From: Biscogniauxia marginata
Taxonomy: Eukaryota; Ascomycota; Sordariomycetes; Xylariales; Xylariaceae
Assembly (NCBI GenBank): GCA_022695795.1
Contig: MU404139.1
Location: 1-64,000 of the forward strand
Length of the DNA stretch: 64,000 bases
Direction: 5' to 3'
The notes under the pieces were generated by a model that was not told where the DNA came from, ran no database searches, and worked only from the letters and a program-made list of their open reading frames with translations. Position 1 is the stretch's first letter. Each line of letters opens with the position of its first letter. Position numbers and translations under genes: made by a program. Shown here piece after piece: positions 13,129 through 25,200 of the stretch.

Positions 13129-16100
13129 ATTGCATGCGCCCCAGCTTAACGAATATTACGAGACCATGATTGGTAAGTTACAAAAATCCACCTTTGCTTT
13201 TTTTTTTCTCGTGTGTGTTGCTAGGGATACTTTCGAACAAGTCGGCTGACCAATCGCCTATAGCTTATGATAATGCCCCCAATGATACCCCTCTGATATG
13301 ATTTGATACCCCCTTGACGATTATTTTATTTTTATTCTACATACATACATTCATACATATACATACACACGCATGCATAAGGCATCCACCATCAGCAGGA
13401 TGACGCATCTCTCACCTACACACACCTACAAGCCCACCCTCGGCGAATGAAGACACATTCGCCGAGGCACGGCTGGTTATGTAGTAATATCTCATGACGC
13501 ACTCATTTCAACATTATGTCTTTTTTGTCGCCGGCTTGTCAACACGAGTTGATACCGGGTTCAACCTACCTTGCTTCACACGTCATCACGGGTAACGCTC
13601 CTGTCATGGCGGTGATACGCTACCCTCTCCCCGAGTCAGCCACTTAGTCATGTTACTATAGAGTGCACATGCAATCACCACCACCACCACCACTAGTACT
13701 ACTAGTATACATTTTGGCTGCCAACAAGTGTGTCTTAGCCTAACCTTGGGCCAACTCTTTTACGACCCAACAACAACTCATCATGACTCAAGTCGGCCAC
13801 ACGAAAAATAAATTAACCCCGCTAGTCAGTAAAATATTTGACTGTTTGGCGCGGGAACCAGAGGCCTTCCCGAAGCATGTGGTGTGGATCAAGAGGAAAA
13901 AAATATATGAAATGCGAAATGCGAAATGCGAATCCCATATGGCGGTGAAGATGCATATGCGATTACCTCCCATTGGTTGGGGATTTGAATTTTGCATAGG
14001 GGAATGGTGAGGGGGGTATTAGAAGAGCCGAGACTGGTTGCAGCAAAGCGGTCGCGGACCGGTGCTTTGGGTTTTGCACTCACCCCCCTACCCTTCATCA
14101 TGGAGCCGTTTGGGCACGAAAGGTGTCTGAGGACGGGTGCATGAAGGAGTATGCACCAGGCCTGTCTGATTGGTCGTGATGAGTAATTTACGGCATCTAT
14201 TTTATTTTTCTTGGTCTGTTTGCACGTGGGACAGTGGGATGACCGGAACGGATAGAGGGTTTTCGCCTCGGGGCCACGAAGAGGGAATGAGTAGAGCTGC
14301 ATGTTACTATACATTTAAAGAAAGAGTAAAACATCATCTTCCTTTTGTTATACCTACATAGGAGAATAAGGGCTTGATCCAGTTAAATGGTTAAACTAGT
14401 ACCTATTTTTTTATACCAAACACTTTATCGATCACCAAGCTGTTGTTCCCTTTTCGAGTTGTGATGAATATTAAATCTTGGCTTCATTATGCCCTTCCTA
14501 CATACGCCCGACGACTGAGGAAAAAATTACATAAACAATTTAGCTAGCTAGGGTTTCTTGACCTCTTTTCTTATCTGTGTTGGATAACGTATATGCAAGT
14601 TCAGAACAAAAGCAAGGCCAGAGTCACCAGACCTTTGCGGTCTTGGGATTAGCTCCTCTCCTCGGAAGCTCGAGGATCCTTTAAACTACGTATGTAAGTG
14701 GGTAGGTACGTACCTACATCTCTTTTTGCTGCAATGATCTTCACAGGGGGGGTGGTTGCGATATCAAGGGAGCCGTCAACATCCGGCAGCACTGACCATT
14801 CCGGATCAGGATTTGTTGCTTTGTTGCGGCTGACTAGAAGGGAAATGCTTGAGCGAACGAAGAAGCCCTTACCCTATTGCAGTATATCACACAGTCGTTG
14901 ATGATCCGATGGTGGGGGGCAGGAGGTGGCACCGGGAAAGAAAGCTCCCTTATACCTACCTATATTATTATATCTACGCGCGAAGCGAATCATGCCTTAT
15001 ACATACCTATATATCACCTATACTATATTTCCCTCCTCCACCGGCGCTTAAGGAAGATACTTCCTCGTCGGGCAAGCGAGTTAAGCAAAGGGCCGAAGTT
15101 GGAGGGAGATAGGTAGAGTGAGAGAGAGGTGTCTCGGATGAAAACCGAATCGAATTAGAATATCTGCCCAACCTTGCTATCTCGTGACTCGTGACTCAAT
15201 GAGGGCCTGAACTAATGGATCCCCGCCAGAGGGGAGGAAGAGGGGCGTGTTGAAAAAGTTTATTATTAACTTTTTTTTAATCTGTGTATATTCTTTTCTC
15301 TTCCGAAGTAGACGAGTACATAAGAGCGCAAGTCGGCTTCGACATTCCTATATTGGTATGAATCACGAAACGCATTAATGGTTGGGAGCGGAGTTCGGGG
15401 GAAAGGGAAGGGGAGAGGGGGAGGCGCATGAGGTAGAGTAGAGTAAGTCAACTACCAATTAACGGAGGCATTATCTCGCTTGTCGCCGGCCAATTCGGTG
15501 CTGGCTGGCTTACTATAGTTGGCTCTTAACCGCCAAAGTGTTACTGGCTCACATGGCCTTTTTTTCATCTTATTCTTCTCCCTCGCGATGGGGATTTTAG
15601 TATCTTAGGTAACCTACCTATTTGGGCTGGGCTTCTTCTCTCCTGTCGTTTTCTGCCGTCGGAGTTGGTGATTGGGGGAAAAGAAAACGGTTAGCTTACT
15701 CCTCGGATCCGGCGGGCTGGAGCCGCGGGGAAATAAAGCTGTCTCATAGAAGCCATCGTCGGTGACTGGTAAAGGGGGAAGGGGGAAGACGGGGATCGAC
15801 GGTGAGGCTTTTTGAGGCTTCAATTCGAGGTTGAGACAGACCGAGACAGACAGAGACCGGCGACGACGAATGTACCCCACACAAAGCTCGAAAAGCCATC
15901 CCAGGGTCCGCTAACGTCGTGGCTTGCCCTATCACACACTAGTATAGAGTGACACGGTGAGACTAGATCTCTATCACCAAAAAGACCGGATGATGGAGAT
16001 GCGGGATTCCATCACTGTGGGGATCTCTTTTTAATCACTATTTGTTATAAGTGATGACGATATCAAAAGCGTGATGTGATACCAGATATTGACCCCCGCC

Positions 16101-18134
16101 GGGATGGGATCTGATAAATTACATACATTAGGTAACTTAACGGGAACGATAAACTTTCCCCCCTGCCCTTTGATTTTTTAGACCTGTTGGACCGCTACTA
16201 GAGATGTCAATGCGTTCCCGCCCGCAATTGCCTGCCTTCCCTTTGCTGGGGCTGAATCTTCAGCAGTATATTGGTTATAAGATTGACATTGAATAGGCAT
16301 GGGTATCACTTGTTATTGTCAAAGCACTCGCACAACAACCCTTAACAACCCTTACCAACTGTGCATTGGGCACATCGAATGGGGAAAGTGGGAAGCTCGA
16401 GCTTCGACAAGTCGAGTTAGAATAACAAACTATTAATGTGAGATATCCTCTTCCCGGCCAGCTAGCTTGCGTTAGGGCACGGAACATGGTGTATATAGTC
16501 TGTGAAGCCGGCGCCACTACGAATCTAGGGGGAGCAAGGGCAGAGAACCCGGCGGGAAGCGGGAATCCGTCTGTGAGCTAGGCGGCCCGGGGGACAGAAG
16601 GATCTTCCCCCTTGTGCTTCCGTGCTGATTTGCATGTTTAGGTTCGGGATCGAGGGCAAGGGAAGTCTTGACGCGATGGAGCTTGGGCCGTATCCGCGCA
16701 AGAGAGCTTCCTATGTACTCCGTACAAGTTCAATCTATTGTTGGCTCTGGGTTTACCTATAAGAGAAGCTGTAATATACCGCAGCCTTGTAAAAGTAGAT
16801 TAAGCCGGGGGCTAGTATCAATTGTTTTCGCCTTGTCACGCCCGATCGTAACTGCGATGCACTGTCATATCCCGAGACCCGAATTGAGATTATCGACAGT
16901 TAGGTATAAGCAGAGAGATAGGGGGGATCGTGACATTGTCTCATTACTAATAGGAGTAAATGAAGGAGGCGAAGGGGCGGTTAGAAATCTATCACCGCCC
17001 ACGTTGTACGTACACGGCATAATTCTAGCCACCGAGTACTTTAGAGGTACCTGCCTTTCTTTTCATTCGTGCTGGGTCGGCAATGTATCGTGGGTATGAC
17101 AGCATGAGGGTCCATGCAAGGGGCTGTAAGTGAGAGTGCATCCACCTCTAAAATAGTTGCAGAAACCGCTGCATGGCCCATTCAATTTCCGCGCCGCAGC
17201 TTGGGAGTGGTTACACACGGATTAAGGTTGTTTTTAGCCTGTACGGAGTATAACCTGAACGGTTATCATCATAACATTGTTGTATTTGAGATATCAATAG
17301 TTCCTACCATTGTTATAATCTATACATGTGTATAGAAAGTTTAGACTTATAACCTCCATATAATGAAAAATCCTCGTTGTAACTGGGTTTGAACTCATGT
17401 TGCAAGCTCCAAACTACGCCACCTAGTGTCGTATGTACCTAAGCAAACAGACATGCTGCACTGCACGTATGTTCTCATTGCATGCTGCTGACAATCCAGC
17501 ATGTTCTAAATCAGGAAATATATCACGTCAGACCGACTATTTCTACTACCCAACGTATCACTTCGCCAAGATAGCCACGAGTGAAACATCGTCCATTCCG
17601 CTCAATATCGCGGCCGGATCCCCCGGTAGCATTACGGAATTACGGAGGTCATAGATACTCAATATGTTACTCGAGTTCGGGTAATCCTTCTTTTGCCACA
17701 ACTATGAATTCCAGTCTTGCTTAAGGGGTTATGGCATTGGTTGGTAATGAAGGTGCGCCTTATTCTCTCGACTTGCATGACGTGGTATCTCAAGTGCTCA
17801 AAGTCGCAATAAGGGTTAATTAATGCTCTTGATGGAATTGTCTTGACACAGAAATACAGGTGTCACATCGTGAAGTCTACATTTAGAGTGGTGCGAAAGG
17901 TGCGCCTTGTTGGCAACTTGTTATGCTGGTCATTAGATGCGCGATCCGTCTTCAGTTGGTGCAGATGAGAGAGGTGAAAAGACAACACCATGAACTATTA
18001 TAAGATAAATATCGAAATACCTGGCCTCTTTCTTGGCGCTTGAAACACCAAGCTTATTCATTCCGTAACTTGACCATTGCACATGAAGCCTGCCTTGACG
18101 CTAAACTCAGATGCCCTTCACAGGGGCAATAACT
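13129..18134. other. Intergenic, gene-poor
   Basis: Five kilobases without a supportable gene. It begins with the probable 3' UTR of the preceding gene and holds ACAT/CATA simple runs near 13340-13375, a CAC run near 13678, a hairpin at 13439-13466 and AT-richer stretches near 14390-14480. The frames present (143 aa at 16668-17099, 141 aa at 13889-14314) have no recognisable motif and overlap antisense frames. Nothing else identified. Confidence 0.55.
13439..13466. repeat. Perfect 11-bp inverted repeat (hairpin)
   Basis: CTCGGCGAATG (13439-13449), a six-base spacer AAGACA, then the exact reverse complement CATTCGCCGAG (13456-13466). The stem is GC-rich and would be stable as RNA. It lies about 310 bp past the stop of the small gene ending at 13128, within or just beyond its 3' UTR. 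It could be an mRNA-stability element or a chance palindrome. Confidence 0.8.
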
Positions 18135-19012
18135 GCTCTCAGAATACACGTGTAATAACCTGCAACCCGCAACCCATCTGGCGCATCCTCTATAGCTCTT
18201 GTGGCCCAAGGTGTCTCAATGGTTAAAGCTTATTTGGATGGCATATCATCCCTGACCGCCGCATTCGCAGGCTCATACGCTATCTTCGACATGATCAATT
18301 TCTGGGAACTTTTTGACCAGCTTGGGCGTAATGGCGCCGCGGAACTCGAAACTACTCAAGGTGTTAACATGGCGAAGGCTGCCGCCTTGTCGACTATTGA
18401 CATCCTGCAGCACTATGTCTGATCAACGTTGCCCGATGCTTCTCGGCTGAGCTCTGGGGCCGTGTCTGTTCCACATTCGAGTCTAAAGCCAAAGTCAAGC
18501 AATACATCGAATCCGAGCCTTTACTATTGGTGAAGACGACGTTTGTCTGGTGTGGATACTATGCGAGCAACATAGAATTCCAGATGCTGAAGCCAATCTA
18601 TGTGCCCACTGCGGACAAGTACATTCATGTCCGGAGCGGCGCAGACCTGGTCTACTTGCTTGGGGACACCCACGCGAATTTTGGGCTCTTCGTCGAAGCG
18701 ATCCTCGCCCAGGCAGACAAGGCGCGTGATGGGCGGGTCGTGTATGCGTACCTTGAGAAGATGACGCCTGGTGATCTGCTGCAGGTGTGGGAAACTACTC
18801 ACCGTGTTAAGGCGTAATATGTGCACACCGACAAGCCTACTTGCGATGCGATTTGGCCCGGCTAGGGTGGGGAGTTTGCCATGATGACGGAGTTCTGGGA
18901 TTGGGCACGGGACAAGAACTGGGCTGGAGTTGTGCTGACAGCTCAAGACTTGGGCATTGATATGGATGCTTTCGTCATCGTCGAACGAGCATCGTCTTCT
19001 ATGAAGTTTTGA
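18135..19012 (+). pseudogene. NmrA-like NAD(P)-binding family pseudogene
   Basis: Reading through breaks gives a protein with the layout of the fungal NmrA-like family (Rossmann-fold redox sensors and oxidoreductases): an early ALVAQGVSMVKAYLDGISSL segment, then AAFAGSYAIFDMINFWELF (canonical K-GSHAIF-VT-FWE), then STLPDASRL, KTTFVWCGYYASNIEFQMLK, PGDLLQVW, GGEFAMMTEFWDWA and VLTAQDLGI. Breaks: a 7-bp tandem duplication (GCAACCC twice, near 18160-18176) shifts the frame at the start; TGA at 18420-18422 replaces the Trp expected in HYVWSTLP; a one-base loss near 18475 shifts the frame again; TAA at 18815-18817; TAG near 18863 where Trp is expected (PGWGGE). The G-x-x-G-x-x-G nucleotide loop is missing or unrecognisable. 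Two stops fit TGG changed to TGA/TAG, that is G-to-A. The family call is firm; the gene is dead. Confidence 0.85.
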
Positions 19013-22000
19013 CAGGCTCGGAGGATCGAGTAACAAGGTGGCCAAATTCAAGGGTCAGATTAAAGTCTGACCTACCAGATGACTCTAAAAGACTCAAGGG
19101 ATAAGGGGTCTATAGAACCCCGCGCACGGAGGCGCTGCCCCTCATTGCTAACATGAGATACAAGTGTGACTTATGACAATGTTGACCCCTTTGATCAACT
19201 TCCAACTCAGCAAGTTAGCTTGCCCGAAGGTTTAAATGGGCATGGAACTATTGGCACACAATCAGATGGGCTTTCAATCGATGCCTATCTGGGAATTCTC
19301 AGCCAACCAAAAGCCCTATTCGAATGATCTTCATACAGTCTAGAGGCTCTTGGTCATATATGAAATGTTATAACGATGTTAGCGCGCGCTGTTAAGCAAG
19401 GGAAGAACTCAGCAAACATTTTAACAAACAAGGTCTCTCGGCTTAAGAAGAAGGTACATATGTATTCGGTGGCGTTAACTACTTGTAGAATAATTAGTAT
19501 GCCAATTGGGATACCATGCGAGTTTACCATCGGGTAGTCATTTTTATTAACCAATTGTAATCTCGAAATTTATAGAAAAAGAAAAAAGGCGTTTATTTCA
19601 CCACGAATCCTGTCAACTCCGGAGCTAAGGCAGATCCCACATCAATGAATCGACATAATAACCTATCCAATAACGTGAGAATGGTCGCAAGGAGGTAGGT
19701 TAGCAGATAAAGATTTGGCCCAATTAGGCAACCCGTTCTATAAGTTGCATGTAGATACTCGAGCAAATCGTATGTTATGACATCGAAACTTTCGACGAAC
19801 TTTCTCTGCATCTACCTGGCTCTACATAATCGAGGGATGCCGGAGCTAGGTTCCCTGATATCATCGAGTTGCAGAGGAATATGCACGAGTTATCAATCGG
19901 TACCAGGGCCAAGTTTTCTCGGCTGCCAGCAGCCTCAACTTTCCCATATTACTATGACAACATATCAAACCAAGTTCTTATGCTCATGCATCCACGACAT
20001 GACTTAGCACACGAAGCCCTGAAGCCGTGACCAGTACCACATGTGAGGTACCCGTATAGTGATGCCGGCACCCATCGGTGAGTGCACGCGGCCTACGCAT
20101 TGCAAAGTTGTCGCGTAAGATATAACTGTCGTTGGCGATCAAGATGGACAGAAGTGGATTATCCAATTAGTGTACTTAGCTGAGAACTCCCTGGTGGGGT
20201 GAAAAGTATATTCCTCCCGGTGCTCGGCGCGCATCCATGATGCCAATCACATACCCTGGACTATAGGTAACTGAGATTTTGCTTTTTACGTATGTACCAC
20301 GCAGTACATCGAGTTGTACCTGGTCAATTGAGCGTCAGACCCTGCGTGGAGAATCGGGGACTGAATAATAAGCATTGTGTCTCTACTTTAGGGGGGACTT
20401 GGGACGACCCTTGTTACGGTGGACCAACGAGCTTCTCCGTCACGCATTTTACCGCCAGGCCGAGTGCTAGGGAATCACTTATGTCCAATCAACCCGAATG
20501 CCTCTAAACACCCTGGTCGGCAACGAGCCAATCCTTGTCCCTAACCGCCCTTTCACCACCGTAGGCGCTACTACGAGGAACGACGTTCGTTGGCATCGTC
20601 CCTCTCACTTGTCCATGCGAACCCCAATCTCTACCCAACCACATTTCCTATGCCAGCATTTCCCACGAGGAAATAATAACGAGTCTAGAATGAAGGAGGG
20701 TCAAGCCCCATTGTTGAGCAAGGTACCTACCGTCTACGACTATACGAAGTACGCTAGCACTACTACTCAGTGCCTAGCCATGTCCGCCTCAGGAAATCCT
20801 CCCCTGGTGGTCACACCTATTCTAGCCTGTCAGGTTCTGAAAAGATTTGGGATTGCACCGGCGAAGACGTGCAGAACTGCGGCCGACGTATCTATTCCTG
20901 ACATCTCGAGGCACCCCATATGTAGCCTATGTCTGAACCCCAAACCGCCCCCGATATGTATGCACTTCCAGAACCATGGGGTTTGATCCAACCCATGGCC
21001 TGCAGGAAACGGCCTCCAAGCCTCATCTTCAGGAACGGTACCAACTACCACTACTCATTGCTCACCTTTCTCATCTTGTCGGTCTAGCTACGGGCACGAG
21101 ACAAGTCCGTCCCGCTTTCTCCGTCAAGTGACGGAGCTAGAGCAATCGAATCACCACAGGCCCTGAGAGAGCCACAATGCACCAGCAAGAATTATGAGGC
21201 TAATTATATCAAATATTGGTGTACCCTATACCTTCCCTGGTCTGGAGCTATTGTGAAATCCGCCAGTCACTTCGCCCACAGCAGTGGGAGTCCAACTCGA
21301 TCACCTTGCTACCCTGTCTTATTCCCTGTCCATTCGATATGGCGATGGCTGATCAGACCCCTGCTTGATGCTAGGCAATGCAGACCTTGGCTTAGCCGGA
21401 CCGTATCCGCTCTTGATATGGCCGCTCACTTTTTACTACGTAGTATATGCGACTCGGGCCATTGAGAGGTCAGATTCTCCTCTTCTTAGGCGCTGTACTT
21501 TTCGCTGCGATACACGACTTATTTGCTCTCTCACACCCCCGAGCTTGACCTCGGTGCCCTTTCCTACCTTTCTTTGCCTCCCATCTATGCAATTGCTCCG
21601 GTCTTGCATGCGATCCGAGCTCTCGACTCTCACGAGATCTGACGCAGAAACAAGCGCCCACGCAAGAGTCCCAAAGCAAATATCGTTACACCACCGCTAA
21701 TGCACTCTACGTCCACGAGGCGAAAACCGACGAAGACACTTCACTGTGCAACTTACCTATTTGTCTCCGCCTCTGGCCCTTTCTCCCAACACCTAACCTC
21801 CACGGCCATCGTATAAACCTGGACGAGACAGAAAAAAGACTGGTGAACGTTCAAACGCCGAGCGACGTACCAGTACGCTCCCGCGGAACTCGGCATCCCC
21901 TCAATCTAGTCCCGAGTTCTGTGCTCATAAGAATCGACTTGGTAGCTCTGGCACACGGAACGTGGAGAGAAGAAACTCCTCCGGGAACGGGCAGTTCAGG

Positions 22001-22229
22001 TGTAGCGTGTGATGTTCGGGGCCCGAATTGTGTAGCGCCCCCGCTTGTCTGGATATTGGAGACCGGTCTCGAGGACATTCTGGAAGCCTGAGGTAAATTT
22101 TCTGTTCCGGTTCCCTTCCCTATTCATACAGGTCAAAAGGGACACATCCCCTGTACGTGGTGGAGAGATACATGGTCGATATTGCCGTGCGGTTCGTCCA
22201 CTTACCTCTCGTCAGGACACCACGTCACG
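19013..22229. other. Intergenic, gene-poor
   Basis: No supportable gene. The 162-aa frame at 20498-20986 is rich in Pro, Thr and Cys without any domain. The 72-aa frame at 19593-19811 (-) is hydrophobic but isolated. From about 21700 the sequence becomes CT-rich on the plus strand and probably contains the promoter and 5' UTR of the WD40 gene that starts at 22230. Confidence 0.5.
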
Positions 22230-25200
22230 ATGTCGTCCTCTAGTCACCAGCCGGCGTCTCGCCATCGGAATGCCTCCTTGAGCTCAACCGGGCGGTCTTC
22301 GAGGAAGGGGAAGGTGGCTTCCGAACCTAAAGACTTTACTTCACCAACCGCTCTGATGAGATACTTCGATCCGACATCTGCCACAGCCTCAATGCTGCTG
22401 TATGCGCGTAAGTATCGTTACTGTTCCGTTTTGGTGGAGGTTAATAACCGCTGACAACTTTGTAGAGGGAAATTCGGTAGTTGTTGCACACCATGACAGT
22501 TTAACGATCGAGCGACGTTTCTCGCGTCATTCCTCCGAGGTTCAGTTGTTGGCCGTCGATACACAAAGCGAGCTAGGAGCCGGGAGATTGGTTGTTAGTT
22601 ATGATGTGGATATGACTGCAATCGTCTGGGACTTGATGACAGGCGACGAAGTTGCCCGGTTTGCATCGTACGAAAACCTCACCTGCGCGGCCTGGATGCG
22701 CAATGGGAACGTCGCATTTGGTAGTTCTCCCCTGACGAGTGCCCTTGAGTTGACTTATAACTGACACCCCGAATTCAGGCAACACGCAAGGAAACGTCAT
22801 TCTATTCGAGCCTACAACTTCCGAGCATATATCCGCAAGAACAATCGACCAGATCGCAATAACAGCGTTAGCCCCAGCTGCTGATTGCAGGACTTTTGCT
22901 ATAGGGTGAGTGTTTCTGTGTCTCAGTCCTAGCGTCGAAAGAGAACTCAAGCTAATCAGCATGAAGCTATCAAAATGGATCTCTTCTCATTGCTACGCTT
23001 CAGCCTCGGTTTACAATCTTGCACAATCTTAGCACGTCCAGAGCACCGTCACCCATTGTGACTCTTGCCTGGCATGCATCATCTGCGCGCCAGAAATCCG
23101 ACATGTTGGCCGTCCAGACCAATGATGGCGACCTGAGGGTGTGGAGCGTGGCAAAATCATATAACAGCGATGACCCTGCTAAAGTGGTACGAATACTAAA
23201 ACGGACAGACAACTATCAGAATGGTCCCAACTGGATGGGTTGGTCGAAAAATGGTCGCATAATCCAGTACTCCGATGGGTAAGTCGATCTCGCATGGCCA
23301 CTTACGCGCGCGCTTAGTATACCTGGGGCTGACATCAACCCCTATAGTGAGACACTTTCGTGGGATGTTCGCACAAAACATGTCACCTATGACAGCATCC
23401 CAACTCTTGAGCATGTCCGTGGCCTGGCCGTGTACGGGCCGGGGGCCACCTTGTTTACTCTTGGCGCCAATAACACTGTCCAGCAGTTTGACCTGAATAC
23501 ACCCTCCATAATGGTTGCTAATGTCCAGCACCCCGCGAATCTTTTGCCACCGTCTCCACCGGTATCGATCGAGGAACAGCCTGAGCAGGGTGTGGTGATT
23601 ATTGGAACGGAGTCAGATTCGTCTATTCCGGTTGGTGCTGAAATATCAGAAAGTGACGATGATCACCTTTCGCCCCTCGCAAGACTTGCCCGTGGAACGG
23701 ATTCTACTACGACCGATTCATATGAACAGGATAGATACATGACGTCAAGCCCGGCGTCAACCAAGAGCTCGACTATATCGAGGTCATCTGCTGGCTCTGG
23801 CACCCGGGGCCGGTATCCACCCTCAGTTCAGTCACGTGGCATGACCGAGAATACTTACATCTCTGCTGGATCTTCCCTTAGATCCGCGGCCCTGCCACCC
23901 TATGGCGATAAGGATGCTTATTCTCTCAGCAGTGTCAGCTCCGCTTCTATAACCTCATCATCCCGATCTCGGCACCGGCCGTCGCGCCTACGTAACGAGG
24001 TTCTTCCTAGCCCCGATGAGGCTAGGGTCCACGATCTGTTCAAGTTCACAAGGAGCCGCCTCCATGACATTCCCTACAAGCGAACTCCTCTTGGTGACCA
24101 GACACGACTGACTAATGATGATCTTCGCCGGCAAATGCTGAGTATTATTTTCGGCTGGAACAGGGAGATTCATGACCTCGTGCGGGACGAGATGGCTCGC
24201 CACCCCAGTGGCTCCCCCAGCCGAATTTTGCTTGCCAAGTGGCTAGGAGACATAGATGCCGATGTAATGATGGCGGCCTCCGAGAACATGACTTCGTCAG
24301 ACTGGATGCTGTTAGCCCTGAGCGGTATTGGCGGTACAGCCTCCCAACATAAACTCGGCCGTGCTTACGTCCAGCGCCTTCTTGAGAACGGTGATGTGCA
24401 TGCAGCAGCTACTATCATGATCGGCATGGGCGATCACAACGACGCAATAGAGGTTTACGTTTCGCATAAGAAGTATTTGGAGGCAGTCATCTTACTTTGT
24501 CTGTTCTTCCCAAGCGTGTGGGAGAGACAGGCACAGATCATCAAGAAATGGGGAGAGTTTGCCGTCCAGCACGGACAACAAGGATTGGCAATCCGATGGT
24601 ATGTTAATTTTCCTCGCATTTCTACTACTATTATATCGTTTTTAGCTAACAGCCCCGGGACAGCTTTGCTTGTACAGGCCAGGAATCATCTGAGCCATGG
24701 ACCTCGCCATCAGCGGCCCAAGTGACTTTCCAGAGTTTGAATCAGAGCATACCCGAGATTTTGAGCCCACCGCTGTCTCCTCCCGGGTTGAACCGTGGGC
24801 CCCAACGAAGCATTGCAAAGACGTCAGCTCTGAAGCTCATCACCTCCTTTGGTGACCAAGGAAAGAAATCGAAGTTCTTTGCTGCCGGTGATGGAGGCCA
24901 GACACCTATTGCTGCTGGTGTGACTCCTATTGCCGAATCCGCCGTATCTCCTGGAGGCCACGATCCCAGCACAGCTTTCTTGCGTCCCTCTCAGAGAAGT
25001 GCCTTCAACACTCCCTCGTCTGCGAAGGTTACTACGCCAGGTGGGTTTGGACGACAGCGGTTGCCTTCGATCGGCGAGATCCCTAGTAATACCAACCCTC
25101 GAGACTTGCTTAAGGGAACAGATCTACCAACACCCCCGACCGATGCAGTCCCTGATATGGGTCGAGCGCACCGGGCACAACACTTGCGGAAAGGCTCTGA

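Noticed and set aside
17370..17435. tRNA-like GTTCAAACCC arm on the minus strand
   Set aside because: No complementary acceptor stem; perhaps a decayed tRNA or SINE piece but not supportable.
20498..20986. 162-aa frame
   Set aside because: Pro/Thr/Cys-rich without a domain and without a convincing neighbouring exon.
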